In this document: positions 1-11,700 of the stretch, piece by piece | How positions within the stretch are numbered: the stretch's first letter is position 1 | How the letters are laid out: the number at the start of each line of letters is the position of its first letter | Origin: Welwitschia mirabilis | Lineage: Eukaryota > Gnetophyta > Gnetopsida > Welwitschiales | Assembly: GCA_051453625.1 (NCBI GenBank) | Contig: JBOZIK010000001.1 | Span: forward strand, 127,892,857-127,956,856 | Length of the DNA stretch: 64,000 bases | Direction of reading: 5' to 3' | Notes under the pieces: generated by a model | Told to the model about the DNA's origin: nothing | Database searches by the model: none | Seen by the model: only the letters and a program-made list of their open reading frames with translations | Program-made: the position numbers and the translations under genes

Positions 1-152
1 AAAATTTGAAAAAAATTACACTTAATATTTGGCTCAATTTAGTTGACTATTATCAATCCCATCATAGTATCAAGATCAGATCTCATATCATCATTAGTCC
101 CTACATTTTTTTTTCTTAAATTCCTTGAAGGTGAAACGTGGATGTCACATTT

Positions 153-324
153 TGGTATGAGAGCATTAGTTGAAGTTTTGCAACTATGATATTTTGGGGT
201 TTTCACTGAAGCAAGTTAATTTCTTCAACTATCAAAATTAGGGTTGTTACATTTGGTATCAGAGCATCAAGTTTGAAAGATTTTAAACTATGTAAATTGA
301 ACCTTTATATTTTGGTATCAGAGC
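153..324 (+). repeat. Triplicated primer-binding-site-like sequence
   Basis: TGGTATSAGAGC occurs at 153-164 (one mismatch, TATG), 254-265 and 313-324, each followed by a related CAT(C/T)A sequence. This 12-mer is the classic plant retrotransposon primer site complementary to the 3' end of initiator tRNA-Met. The first copy follows GTCACA, a plausible LTR end, so bases 1-150 may be the tail of an LTR. Three copies with spacings of 101 and 59 bases are unusual, since one is normal. It could be a local tandem duplication. Confidence 0.6.
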
Positions 325-559
325 ATCAAATTTATGGATATTTTCAACTATAGAATTTTTGGACCATTTCAATGCCATAGAATAATAATGGCATAACCAA
401 AGAATCAATAGTTCCTACTTTAATACCTATAACCCTAGATGAAGAAACCACCCAAACTTTTAATGAAAACTAGACAACCCACTTCAATCCTTTCTTTAAA
501 TACTTCTTTAACTTTCAATTATTTAGAAATCATACTTTAAAATCTCATGAAAGTTTAAC

Positions 560-1830
560 ATCACATTAATACATCTCAACAACAATTCAACCAATAAACC
601 TCTTTTACACTATAGATGTTAAAATAGATAATGCATTAACTAAGTTAAACTGTCATCCATATCCTTATATCACTTAATCAACATGAGAAGGAAAACCTTC
701 TACCTATTCATGATCTTAATCCTCGTAATTGTAAGTTTATGGTAAATATTAAAATCAAGAAAACAAATGTCATACACTTAACAAGTAGGAATAAAATTAG
801 TAAATAATTAGAAGGAAAAAAATTCTAAGAAGAAGAAGTATAATAGCATGAGCCTAAAGGTAAAGAGAAGGTAGAGAAAAAACATCAAGATAAGAAATCT
901 ATCCCAATTTATAAGAAACCTATACTCTTTCCTCAATAACTTAGAAACAAGAACTTAACTAAGAAATAACAAGAAGCATTATAAATTTTCAAGGAAGTGA
1001 AACTCAACATCCCTCTTTTAGAATCCATTAAATAAGTCCCTTCTTACATCAAATTTTTGAAATATATATGCATTGTCAAAAGAAGGATGACTGTAAATAG
1101 TAAAATTTTTCTTTCTCAACAAACTAATTCTATCATTCTAAATTAAATCCCTTTAAAATACAATGATCTCGAATTCCTTATAATATTCATCACTATTAGT
1201 AACACAAACTTTTAATAAGCATTAGTAGATCTTAAAGCTAGTGTCAATTTTTTACCTTATAGTATCTACAAGGAACTTAATCTAAATGATCTCAAGAATA
1301 TCAAACTTTAATTACAATTGGTAGATAATTAGTTAAAGGCACCTTTGAGGATAGTTAAAGATGTGATTGTATAAGCTTAAAATTACTACTTTCTAGTGGA
1401 CTTCAGTCTTGAAGATGGAAAATACTAGAATTCATACCATCCTATTATCTTGTGGAGACCTTTTATTACTACTTATAATGCCCTTATTACTTGTAGGAAT
1501 GATCTTTTAAACTTTTCCTTTGAAAACATGACTATTGAATTGAATATTTTCAATAATATAAAGCAACTTAATGATTTAGAAGGAGTGGAGTTTGTTAAAT
1601 GCCTTGATGATCTTCATGCTCTTTCTTATGAGCAAAATGCTCTTTCTCTTCATTCTCTTTGGATTTTAACTCGCATGATAATGATTCTTCTTATGATATG
1701 GACTAGCCTCTTAAAAATCTAAAATCTATCTTTGATAATAATCCTATATATTCACTAAGTTTTTCATCTATGCCTTCAACAAAAGAAAAATATTTTGTAA
1801 GAGTTGTTAGTTAAGTAAAATAAAGGAATA
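560..1830 (+). pseudogene. Ty3/gypsy (Athila-like) gag tail and aspartic protease relic
   Basis: Translations in shifting frames follow the plant gypsy gag/protease block. A degenerate match to the AITLRSGK gag-tail motif lies near 770-800. A stretch resembling the conserved NIPLL..I.QVPSY.KFLK..C..KR block runs about 1000-1090. The protease region (about 1200-1330) reads ALVDLKASVNFLPYSIYKEL, where the family has D-L-G-A-S-V-N, so the flap-side Gly is Lys. It ends in RPFITTYNALITC near 1450-1500, matching the usual GRPFLATANALI. The longest clean piece is 1450-1722. Many stops and several frameshifts are present. No RT or integrase follows, so this copy is internally deleted. Confidence 0.75.
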
Positions 1831-3629
1831 GAATGGTCCTTTTATGACTCATAATATTTAAACCAGAAGGAGTATTCTCCTCATACCCTTCTTGAATTTT
1901 TTAATTCATGTGTGGAGTATTTTCATGATAAAATTATTAATTCCAATTCATCACTTAATTGGCCATCCTGTTCTTTTATTTTTAATCCTTTTGCATCTTT
2001 ACCTATGAGTGCACATCAAAGTTATGGGCCTAACTTGATCTTATCAAATAAGCTTGAAATTACATTTACCTACTATAGGCTTAGAAAGCTTGAATGAAAC
2101 TCTGTAAAAACATAAGGGATGATATTTCCATGGAAAACCTAATCTTAACTATCCATCTCATCTACATTTTAGCCATGTACACTCATCCAAGTTACCTCCA
2201 TTTAATCCCTCATCACTTACATTTTATTCACCTCTTTCATCATCTTATAAGTTCATGAGACTTATTGATCTTGATTAATGGTCTTTCTTTCAAATCATAA
2301 ATAAAAAGAGCATTTACCTTTTTAAAGTTTAGTCAAAGTTTTATGAGTTTTTTTTCTTTTTAATTAACTTATCCTTTGAATGTTTGAATTCTTTGTTGAG
2401 ATTTATATGCATTTAAAGATCTCTGATTTGAAACCAAAAAAAAAAGATGGATTTTCTTCTTTTATGGTTCTTCGTGTATTTTAAGACATTTATGATGATG
2501 AGATTAATTTTCCTATTAGGCTAATAAGCCAATGAACCTTTCATATGATATCAATAAAAAAAGAAAAAGTTAATAAGAGCAAAAAATATCAAGAAAAATC
2601 TTGAAGCTTTTTAGCACATATTTTTATGATCTTTTCTATTAGATTTAACTACATTGGGTTATGAATGTCTAATGGTAATGTACATCTAATGAATCATTTA
2701 TAATACATTCATCTACATCAGGGCTATGGATGTCTACTGGTAATGTATCATTAAATCCTTCTTATACAACATGTGAAATCCATTAGAAGGAAGTACCACA
2801 ACACTACATACTGAATGTAATCAAATGCTTGAAACTTAGATGCCCATAAAACAATCAGACAATGAAATGAAATTAAGGTAAAATTAGAAAAATCTTATGT
2901 TTATGATTCTTAACAATTGAATTTGATATTTTTTGGTTTGTTATACTTTTGTAGGATTTACTAAATTAGAATTTTCTTTATCTTAGTAAAGGATCTAGCA
3001 AAATTATGTAAATAAATAAAGATCATTAGATTGTATTTTTATCTTATCTGATTTGTTCATAGGATTCATAGTTATATTTTAAATTTTATTTATCCATTTC
3101 ATCATAATTTTACTTACTTTCATGGTCCATTCTAAGTCACAATCCTTTAATTTTTATTTCTATGAAAAGCATGCAAATAAATACATTATGTCTTTAATGA
3201 TTTAACTTCTTTATGTAGATATATCCAAGGAAAAATTAATCTACATCATTGATAAGATCATGTCATATAATGGACCTTATTTCACTTACTTTTTATGAAA
3301 ACCTGTGAATTTGAATCACAATAAGCACTTTCTTTTGATTATAATGCTACTATAACTCTTATTTAGTTTGCTTGAGATGCATCTCAAAGTTAAACTAGTG
3401 TCATCGATTGACCTCACTAGTGCTACCATTATTTTATCTTTTTACATGTATGATTTTTTCTTATGATGTTATCTAACTATACTCTTGATTTTTAGATCAC
3501 TGGTAAGATTTGTTTTATTTCAAAAGTTTAACTATTATTACTTTACTTTATTTTTTACCTTTTTAACTTATAATTTTATTTTCTTTAAGTTTTTATTTCT
3601 TTTAATTTTTTTTATTTTGCCTTTTCAAT
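1831..3629. other. Non-coding decayed element interior
   Basis: No recognisable domain. The short open frame at 1912-2097 matches nothing I know. Two related phrases containing 'tatg(a/g)atgtct' and 'ggtaatgta' at about 2659-2690 and 2724-2750 suggest a diverged local duplication. A purine run lies at 2437-2450. By position this should hold RT and integrase of the flanking relic, but neither can be seen. Confidence 0.4.
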
Positions 3630-4015
3630 CTATGATAAGTAAAAGAGCAAAACCTTTTTGGATAAAGACATCTTCACATCATTCCTTGCCTTATTTACAC
3701 CCTTCTACCTTGATAAGATTCAAGCAAGGTATTGGAACTATTTACTTAAAGAATATGATACCTTTTACTTTTTAAAGATTGTTTTGAAGTTTTATAAGAA
3801 TCCAATAATTCATGAATATGGCCTTTGGGAAATCCACTCCTATGTTTAATACACTTCCTTTGTTATCTTCTTGAATGATGTAGAAGTCATATTAGGAGTA
3901 GAAAATCATGATATATTACATTACATGCTTATTAAATCCCTTAGTTTTTGTTATGCTACTCTTAATGCTGATTATGCACCTAATACAAAAGAATTCCTAC
4001 CTTGTAAATACCTCT
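3630..4015 (+). pseudogene. Fragment of an Athila-type third ORF
   Basis: One frame across about 3640-4015 reads through with few stops. It begins SKRAKPFW and contains YLDKIQARYWNYLLKEYD, then IIHEYGLWEIHSYV and LNDVEVILGV. The arrangement (RAKPF, then a long helical stretch, then a '..LE.ILGV' block) resembles the plant-specific ORF found 3' of pol in Athila-type elements and related to the putative plant transposon domain. The product is of unknown function and sometimes called env-like. The longest uninterrupted piece is 3658-3849. The match is by pattern only. Confidence 0.4.
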
Positions 4016-4977
4016 AGAAAAAATAACTTATACTTTTTAGGCTTAGGTTTACTATTTAAATGTTTTATCTACCTCTCATTTCATTGATTCCTATAGTAGT
4101 CACCTTGATATGATTTAGATCATCTAAGATAGTAAAACTTTTAATATTAATAAATGTCTTTAATATTATAAGTAATAATATGGGCTACAAGAATAATATT
4201 CCTCTTTCTTACTTAATTTCATACTTGGTTTAAAATGCCTTAGTTCATACCTTAAACTTTGAGTAAGGAAATATTAAAACCATCACACCTAGAAAGATTA
4301 CTTAATTTGGAAAGTGCAAGAATTAGAATTAGATTCTAAGGGGCCTTTGAGAAATTCAGAAAAAAATAAAGAACTTCTTCTTCCCATCATGCTCATCCTT
4401 ATTCATACTCTCTACCCATCCTAAGAAGAAAGGAAAAATATATCATTGGTAAAACTTGTCATATCCCTTATTTCCCACCTTCTTTCACTCATCCTTCTAA
4501 TACTCATAGATAATATCCTACTACTTTAAGTGATACTTTTGTAAAAAAAAAGTTCCCAGATAGTAGAGGATTTGGATTGGAAAATTATGGGAAAAGATAA
4601 AAAAATATTACAAAGAAATAAAAATAGATATCTCAGAAGCAAGAATAAATAAATGAGAAACTAAAAAGATTAACTTCTCATAGAAGATTCATAGGTTGAA
4701 TGTTTCTCACCTTTTCTTCCTTTTACTGCTCTTCATCTATATTTTCTAGTCATAATAGCTATATTACATTTACATGTTACTCTATTTTAATGTTCTTTAA
4801 GTTTAATAGAAAATTGATATGAAGTTTTTTTTTTAAAAAAAGAAAACTTTATTCTAAATTTTCATGCAATTTTAAACATCTTAATTTGGTTTTTAGGCTC
4901 TAAAACATAAGAATTAACATCTAACTCTTAATATATCCAACATTGCTATCATTCCTAACTAACACTGCTCTCTATTG
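4016..4977. other. Unannotated AT-rich stretch
   Basis: Decayed sequence between the third-ORF fragment and LTR-a. I see no domain. No polypurine tract precedes LTR-a, unlike LTR-b and LTR-c. This suggests that LTR-a is the 5' end of the complex element and that this stretch belongs to the older flank. Confidence 0.4.
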
Positions 4978-5604
4978 TAATGCTAAATTGTATGTATTCA
5001 ATGGGGTATGTTGAGTTTTTTTAGAATATATTTAAATACGTTTAGTTGGAATTCTAATGATTATGAAGAGTTGATGGGATAATCATGGAGACATGTAATT
5101 CTTGATGTATTTGGAGATATTTTAAGTGGGTCATGAGACTTAGTAATTTAAAGAGAAGATTAATGAGAAAGGAGGCTAATTTCTCTTAACTAAAAATCTT
5201 AGAAAGCCTATTATCCATTTTTCATCTCCATGATAGTCAAGATGATAGTGATGCTGATATGGACTGAAGGCTGTGGGCTAACTATAGGGTCTGAAAATAA
5301 TGACTTATCTTCTATTAAGGGGTGTAGTCATCTAAATGTTAAGGAAAATAATAACTATGTTATATGAATAAAAAAATTGTCTTTATAATAAGGTCATGTA
5401 CTTTATGTGGATTACTAGGGATTCATCTCCGACTGTTAGGGTTTTGTTTCTATAAACTTCAATGTAAAACTACAAATATCCATCTTGCCCTTACTTCCAA
5501 ATTCATCTTTTATATCAAAAAGTCTTGTGATGGGAGATTGAAGGGTAAGAGGTTCATCCTATGCTATAGAAAGAAGTTTGTTTTGTTGTTGAGCTATGTA
5601 TCCT
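4978..5604 (+). repeat. LTR-a, left part
   Basis: Aligns by eye with the first half of LTR-b: it starts TAATGCTAAATTGTATG, and LTR-b starts TGATGCCAAATTGTATG. It stops at ATCCT, where the minus-strand element begins, and resumes at 17547. The open frame at 5364-5627 lies in this LTR and is not a gene. Confidence 0.85.
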
Positions 5605-6865
5605 TGTTGTGGTGTGTAATTTTGTAACTTTTTACATCTTACTTAATCCTATCAATCACAAATAGATATATTGTAAATACAAAAAACTAGTATAAATGGA
5701 AGTAACCCAAACCTCATAAACCCATTAAAGGCATGTGAGACAAGAAGGAGGAGTGATTTTCACAGGAAATATTATATCCTCTTAAACCTAATGAAATGAT
5801 GAGAAAATAAACATATAATGTAATGCAAATGCAACCTAATCTAGATGAACACCTATTTAATTACCAAATTCTCTTGTCAATAAAATTGACTCTACATAAT
5901 CTAAATCAACTAGAAAAACTAATCACTAACCAAGACTAACTTGGGCTATTAAGTAAGTCAAATAGAATGTAATACAAAAATTGCACCTAAACTAATATCG
6001 TCAATCTTAACAAAGGTTGTTCTTAAGGCCTATATCATAAGTGAAATTTTCATTGAATCAATAACAATATAAACTAAAAGAAACATGTAAAGAATTAAAG
6101 AAATAAAAGATAAATATAGTTTATATCAACTAAACTAGCATCTAGGTTATAAAGCAATCGTACATCAATGAAGGATGCATAGCCCAATACTAAAGAGACA
6201 TCTCTCTAGAACTACTTAAGATGGATCTCAATACTTTCTATCTCCTATTACAAGAATTTATAATGCATTGAAAATGATAGAAGGATCAAAGGAAAGTTTT
6301 ATTTATATAACAAGAAAAACATAACCATCAGTGAAGGTGTAATGATCATGCTAGAAAACATGCTTAATCCTAAGAAATAAACAAATAAAATAGATGAATA
6401 TTAGTAAGTCATTTTAATATTTTCTTGATAGCTCATAACAATAAATGAGTCATTAGATTCTAGCTTCACAGTCAGCCCTGTAGTTGGCTCTAGATGTGTT
6501 TACATCCTACATCTCATGTGGATGACACTAGGGACGATACCTCTCCTAGCTTTAGTTCACATCAGCATCCCAAATAGCTACTAAAATGCTATTATCCTAT
6601 TTTTCATGGAAATTAAAGTGAGGATGATAGTCCTCGTTATCTTTCTAGCTTAAGAGAAGTCATCCTTTTACATCATTAATCTTTTTATAAAGCACTGAAT
6701 ATCAAAATATGCCTAAAATACCTCTAAATATGATAAGAATTTTGTGCTTCTATGTTCATCCCATTGATTCTTCATAATCATCATAATTGCATCTAAACCT
6801 ATATACATGTTTTACAAAATAACTCAAAATACCCCATTAAATACACATTATTAGGTAGCACATTA
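5605..6865 (-). repeat. 3' LTR of the minus-strand element
   Basis: 1261 bases. It pairs with 16284-17541, for example in the block with GATATATTG and in the AAGTAAGTCAAATAGAATGTAAT region. On the minus strand it begins TAATG after the polypurine tract. A TATAAATA box lies on the minus strand at 6300-6307, matching the equivalent place in the 5' LTR. Confidence 0.88.
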
Positions 6866-6891
6866 TAGCCCCCCACTTAGCCCCCTACTTA
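6866..6891 (-). promoter_or_regulatory. Double polypurine tract
   Basis: On the minus strand the sequence just before the 3' LTR reads AAGTAGGGGGCTAAGTGGGGGGCTA, two near-identical purine runs in tandem. A purine run here normally primes plus-strand DNA synthesis in LTR retrotransposons. The tandem copy is unusual. Confidence 0.75.
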
Positions 6892-7430
6892 GCATTGTTA
6901 GTTCCTAGAAAATCTAGGTGAACAATGATGATTACGAGCCAAATTATCTTAAACATAAAAAATTAATTCAAAAATTAAAAAATAGACTCATAAATAAATA
7001 TATCACAAACTAGAATAAAATGTAGTGCATGCATACTAAGAAAAAATTGAAAAAATTATATCTCATAAGAGCTCTAAAACAATCCTATAAAAGAATTTTT
7101 TAGTGTAAAAATTATGAAAATAAATCTTACTCTCCCTCAAGAAAAGTAATATGTCCCTTATTGGCTAATGAAGAAATCACATGAAAATCAATATGTCCAA
7201 AGGATAAGGTGGATGATGGGTGTTTTTCAAAATTTTGAAGAAATTGATTTTTTGCAGTTGACAAATTAAGTATAAAGCTTAGTCTAGAAATGTCAAATTT
7301 GAAAAATAAAAATTTGGAGAAGATTCTGAGAAATATGAAATGTAAATTATGGAAAGATTAAGCGATGAAAATGTGCTAAGTAGGATGAAGTAGATCTATG
7401 AGTTCCCAATAAATACGCCTTAATAAAAAC

Positions 7431-7484
7431 GATTATGAACAATGTGTAGAACTCTAATGATTATGAACAATGTGTAGAACTCTA
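7431..7484. repeat. 28-bp direct duplication
   Basis: The unit GATTATGAACAATGTGTAGA plus a following CTCTAA-type tail occurs at 7431 and again at 7459 with no visible mismatch. It is recent compared with its decayed surroundings. Confidence 0.8.
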
Positions 7485-8207
7485 AAAGATTAAAAATAAA
7501 CATTATAAAATTTTTAAGGAAGCTTATCTAGTCAAGAAATTAGTTTTTTGTTAAAACTAAGTAGGGAAACTATTAAATGTTAAGGTTCTAAATGATAATA
7601 TAATATGGAAATGATTTTAAAATAATTAATTAAATAATAAAAGAATATAAAATGAAAATTAAACATAAGAAAAATGAATAAAATAGCCTACCTATCATAA
7701 ATTAGAATATAGTACACTCTTGTGGAGTAAATCATAACATTACTTAATTTAAGATGCATGACTAAATGTATAATTCTATAAAATTCCATTTGATAAGGCA
7801 ATGGTTATGATGATGCTAAAGATTAAATGCTCTGAACTATGAGTGATAAGATTGAAGGGTTTCTCAAAAATAAAATCATCTACTTACATCTCAAAACAAA
7901 CATCTAAATCCTCAAAAATAAAATAATCATATGAAAAGACCAAGAGTTTAAGAAACAATCAATGCCTCTGATGATACTAGGAATACTAGTGATCTCATAG
8001 TCTTAAAGTTTTTATTATTTTACTTTCTATAATGAGGGGAGCGCAACCATAGTTAGAGAAGTAAGGACTTACAAAGCATAGCTAACTAACCTCCTAATAG
8101 AGTTTTGATAGCTATCATATCACACTACCAAAAACCCCTCTCAATAAAATTTATTCCAGTGTGTTTATGGTATGATGACCATGTTTTTAAGCTATCTCAG
8201 ATATAAA

Positions 8208-8235
8208 ACATCTCTCTCTCTCTCTCTCTTTCTCT
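8208..8235 (+). repeat. CT microsatellite at gap edge
   Basis: A (CT)n run with one TTT interruption, ending at the first N. The assembly probably stopped because of this repeat. Confidence 0.9.
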
Positions 8236-8628
8236 NNNNNNNNNNNNNNNNNNNNNNNNNNNNNNNNNNNNNNNNNNNNNNNNNNNNNNNNNNNNNNNNN
8301 NNNNNNNNNNNNNNNNNNNNNNNNNNNNNNNNNNNNNNNNNNNNNNNNNNNNNNNNNNNNNNNNNNNNNNNNNNNNNNNNNNNNNNNNNNNNNNNNNNNN
8401 NNNNNNNNNNNNNNNNNNNNNNNNNNNNNNNNNNNNNNNNNNNNNNNNNNNNNNNNNNNNNNNNNNNNNNNNNNNNNNNNNNNNNNNNNNNNNNNNNNNN
8501 NNNNNNNNNNNNNNNNNNNNNNNNNNNNNNNNNNNNNNNNNNNNNNNNNNNNNNNNNNNNNNNNNNNNNNNNNNNNNNNNNNNNNNNNNNNNNNNNNNNN
8601 NNNNNNNNNNNNNNNNNNNNNNNNNNNN
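8236..8628. other. Assembly gap, 393 N
   Basis: Run of N of estimated size, in the 3' non-coding region of the minus-strand element. Open frames running through it are artefacts. Confidence 0.99.
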
Positions 8629-8711
8629 TTTAATTTAATCATTAAATAAAATTACTTAATTTATTTAGTCTGTTTTATGTTATTCATTCATTAAATGGCA
8701 CTAGTAATTTA

Positions 8712-9180
8712 AAACATTTGTAAATGGTAAAATTGAGTGTATTTTTGATTAGAAACACCCCATTTTTACCTTAAAGGGCATGGATTAAGCTTAGATCCAT
8801 GAAATAACATTTTAGAAGTTACATTCGAGCACTTTTTACATCTTTAAAAAAATTAAGAATTTGAAATAGGAAATCAAAACATTGGAAAATGACAAAATAG
8901 ACCACGTTTTTTACTGGAAATACCTAGGTTTTATCCTAAAGGGTATAGATTAAGCTTAGATCTATGAAAAGATGTTTTAAAAGTTACGTTCAAGCCTTCT
9001 TTAGATTTTTAAAGAAAATAAGAATTTAAAATAGTAAACTAAAATGTTGGAAAATGATAAAACAGACTAAGTTTTTAACTGGAAATACCTAGGTTTTACC
9101 CTAAGGGTATGGATTAAGCTCATTTTTATAAAAATACCATTTAAAAGTTACGTTTTAAGATCTTTAAACTTTTATTGAAT
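8712..9180. repeat. 165-bp tandem repeat array, nearly three copies
   Basis: Repeat starts are visible at 8752, 8917 and 9082 (GAAAYACC...), giving spacings of exactly 165. A partial unit begins near 8712. Each unit holds TGGATTAAGC, then a TTAGATC(C/T)ATGAAA-type stretch, AAAAGTTACGTT and a GGAAAATGA..AAA tract. Copies differ at roughly 10-15% of positions by eye. The array lies in the element's 3' non-coding region. Confidence 0.85.
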
Positions 9181-9836
9181 AAAAAGACGGTTGTTGATTC
9201 TGATAGGGAGAAGAATATATTTCTTGAGATGAGAATGCATAAAAAAAAAAAGAGGAAGATAATGTACAAACAAGATCACATTGCAGAAGGTAATCACATC
9301 TGAGATTTTACAGAGAAGGTATGTAAGAAAAATGCAATAAAAGCAACTAAGAAAAATATGGAGGTTAGAGAGAAATTTGACCATGCGGTAGGGAGAAAAA
9401 GAACACACACAAGCTTATAAAAAAATTAATTATGCGTTGCTAAAAATAATTAATAATATAATGGCAGTTACATTTTAAATGAGCTATTTCTTTTATTTAA
9501 TGGGTGTCTTCCCAATGAAATGGTAAAAGAATAAATAGTAAAAAGAAATATTGTTGTTACGATTCTATAATTTCCCCTTTATCTAACATCCACTTTCCAA
9601 TGTGAATGCCCCTAATCATTGCTATAGCTCTCTACTTAATGCTCTTATTTATTCTAGCTTTAAACTTATTAACATTAAATTAATTTTAATAGGACTTCTA
9701 ACTTCATAATTTTGAATTAATCTTAAGGGGACTAAATTAACTCCTAATACAAATGGCTTCAAATTTTAAGAAAGGAGGGAAAGTCACATGTCTATTAAAA
9801 TGAATTTATCAATAAAAATTTCCAAATACAATATAA

Positions 9837-9936
9837 NNNNNNNNNNNNNNNNNNNNNNNNNNNNNNNNNNNNNNNNNNNNNNNNNNNNNNNNNNNNNNNN
9901 NNNNNNNNNNNNNNNNNNNNNNNNNNNNNNNNNNNN
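9837..9936. other. Assembly gap, 100 N
   Basis: Exactly 100 N, probably a placeholder for unknown length. Flanks are AT-rich and show no obvious overlap. Confidence 0.95.
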
Positions 9937-10559
9937 TAATTCAATATTTTTTAAATATTTCATTAAACATAAACCTGCAAATTTATAAGAAAAGCAAAAA
10001 TGTGGACGTGACAATATATATGAACAAAAGTTTTCACATGATTAAACTCTTTAAACAATAAAGGTAAATTAGTAAAATGAAAGATAAAAAAGAACACCCT
10101 TAAATAATCTAAGATATTTGATTATTGATAAAAACATAAAAAATAAATCATTATCCTTTAAAATTAAGTTCATAGATGTGCAAATGTCTTAAAATTATGG
10201 GAATCTAATCTTACTACTATAAAATGCCCAAGTATAAAGACTAGTTATGGAATAAAATAAATACATAAGTCATGTTTGAAAGATGATTAAATGATGTCAT
10301 GATAGCCTTCAGAGAAATAATCTAAGAGAACATTCAAATAATGGTATGGAAGAAGTCCTTCTCATTGAGGAGAACCTCAAAGACTAGTGCTTCTATCATG
10401 TTTACATTAGAAGATTTCTTACATATCTTTCACCTTTGTTCATTAACTTTCTAAATCTCTTTAATGGTTAAGTTAGGAATCTCAATAGAGCCATTAGAAT
10501 GTACTTTCTCCATAAGGTAAGGATATTACCATTTTGAGATTAACTTTTTATATATAAAA

Positions 10560-11700
10560 TGTACTCTAGTATTGTATAGTAAAACTAGTTGACCAAGTTA
10601 AATATTCTTATGGATTAATTTTTTATTATGTTTGAATTTATTTTGGCTTTATGAATAAGTTAACAATAAATAGCTCGAGTTTGTTTTTCATCTAAATGAT
10701 CTAATTAATCTAAATGAGTTTTAAAAGTGTTTTTCTAAGTTTACAAGATTAAGTTGATATGTAGAATGATAGGAATTATAATAAACATTAGCAAGTAAAA
10801 CATAGATTTTACCATATACAAGTTCATAAGGTGATAAACTAAGAGCATTATGCCAAGTATTATGGTAAGCCCAAAGAACATCATTAAGTTTAAAATCCTA
10901 AGATTTCTTATTAGTAGAGACATTTTTTAAAGCATTCTTTTAATTTATCTATTGTCATTTTTAGCTTATCCATTATTTTATGGATGGTAAGCATAAGCTA
11001 CTCTATGTTCTATTTCAATAGATAAATGAAATTTCTTAAAAAGACAATTGATAAAATGAGTTTCCTAATTACTAATGATTATTTAAAGAAATTCAAAAAA
11101 TTAAAAACTTTGCGATCTAATAAATGGTTTGGGCATCATTTAAAGAAATAAGAATTTCTTCAACCATTTGGTCACATAATCAATAGCCACTATGATGTAG
11201 TTTTATCTTTAGAAGTTGGTTTAATTAGACCTATAAAATTGATTTCCTAATAATCAAAAGATTCACACTTAAGAATAGATTTAAGGGAAATTTTCTATGA
11301 TCATAAAAGACTACCATAGCATTGACATGTATCGCACTTTCTAGCATAATCGAAAGAGTCCTGAAAAAGACTATGCTAATAAAATCTAGAGTAAAGAATT
11401 TTTTTGGTTGTTTTTTAAGTACTAAAATGTTCACCACAAATACCACCATGAAAAAAATGAAGGATACTAAATTTTTCCCATTCCATCATACATTTTCTCA
11501 TAATTTGATCCTTACATCTGTAATAAAGATAGGGATATATCCCCTCATAATCACCCATCCTATGGAGAAAATATTTTCTTTTATTATGAATCCAAATTTG
11601 TGGTGATTTTAAAGTAATAAGACAATTAATGATATCAGTATACCATGGAGTGATAAGTAGAAGATATAGTAAATAATTATTAATCTTGAAAAAAATAATA
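10560..11700 (-). pseudogene. Ty3/gypsy integrase relic (minus-strand element)
   Basis: Read on the minus strand, the zinc-binding region lies about 11500-11300 with ILHFFHGGICGEHFST, a degenerate form of the usual H..C..HF module. The core begins near 11200 with IDYVTKW. The second acidic position is damaged: the family has ISDGGSHF and here the reading is ISN-stop-ETHF. The E region near 10990 reads NNG-stop-AK-N, losing the Glu. The later block LWAYRTA..TPIGMSPY..VYGKACHLPVE is seen in degenerate form within 10923-10741. Frames change several times. This enzyme would have inserted the cDNA into the genome, but this copy cannot work. Confidence 0.8.

Larger units (their letters stand above)
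6892..10560 (-). other. 3' non-coding region of the minus-strand element
   Basis: Non-coding between the integrase tail and the polypurine tract. It contains a 28-bp direct duplication (7431 to about 7484), a CT microsatellite (8208-8235), N-gaps at 8236-8628 and 9837-9936, and a 165-bp tandem array (about 8712-9180). Long 3' untranslated regions are usual in Athila/Tat-type elements. Open frames here, such as 9172-9408 on the minus strand, look accidental. Confidence 0.6.

Noticed and set aside
253-324. tRNA fragments
   Set aside because: TGGTATCAGAGC is complementary to the tRNA 3' end, not a tRNA gene. No cloverleaf is seen.
5364-5627. 87-codon plus-strand frame
   Set aside because: It lies within LTR-a and crosses into the nested element; the sister LTRs do not keep it open.
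8172-8642. Long open frames on both strands
   Set aside because: They run through N and a CT repeat, so no real coding evidence exists.
8752-9180. CRISPR-like array
   Set aside because: The units are contiguous 165-bp tandem repeats with no spacers, in a plant element.
9172-9408. 78-codon minus-strand frame
   Set aside because: It lies in the 3' non-coding region beside the 165-bp array, with no homology that I recognise and a composition like its surroundings.
11322-11606. 94-codon plus-strand frame
   Set aside because: It is the antisense of the minus-strand integrase zinc region.
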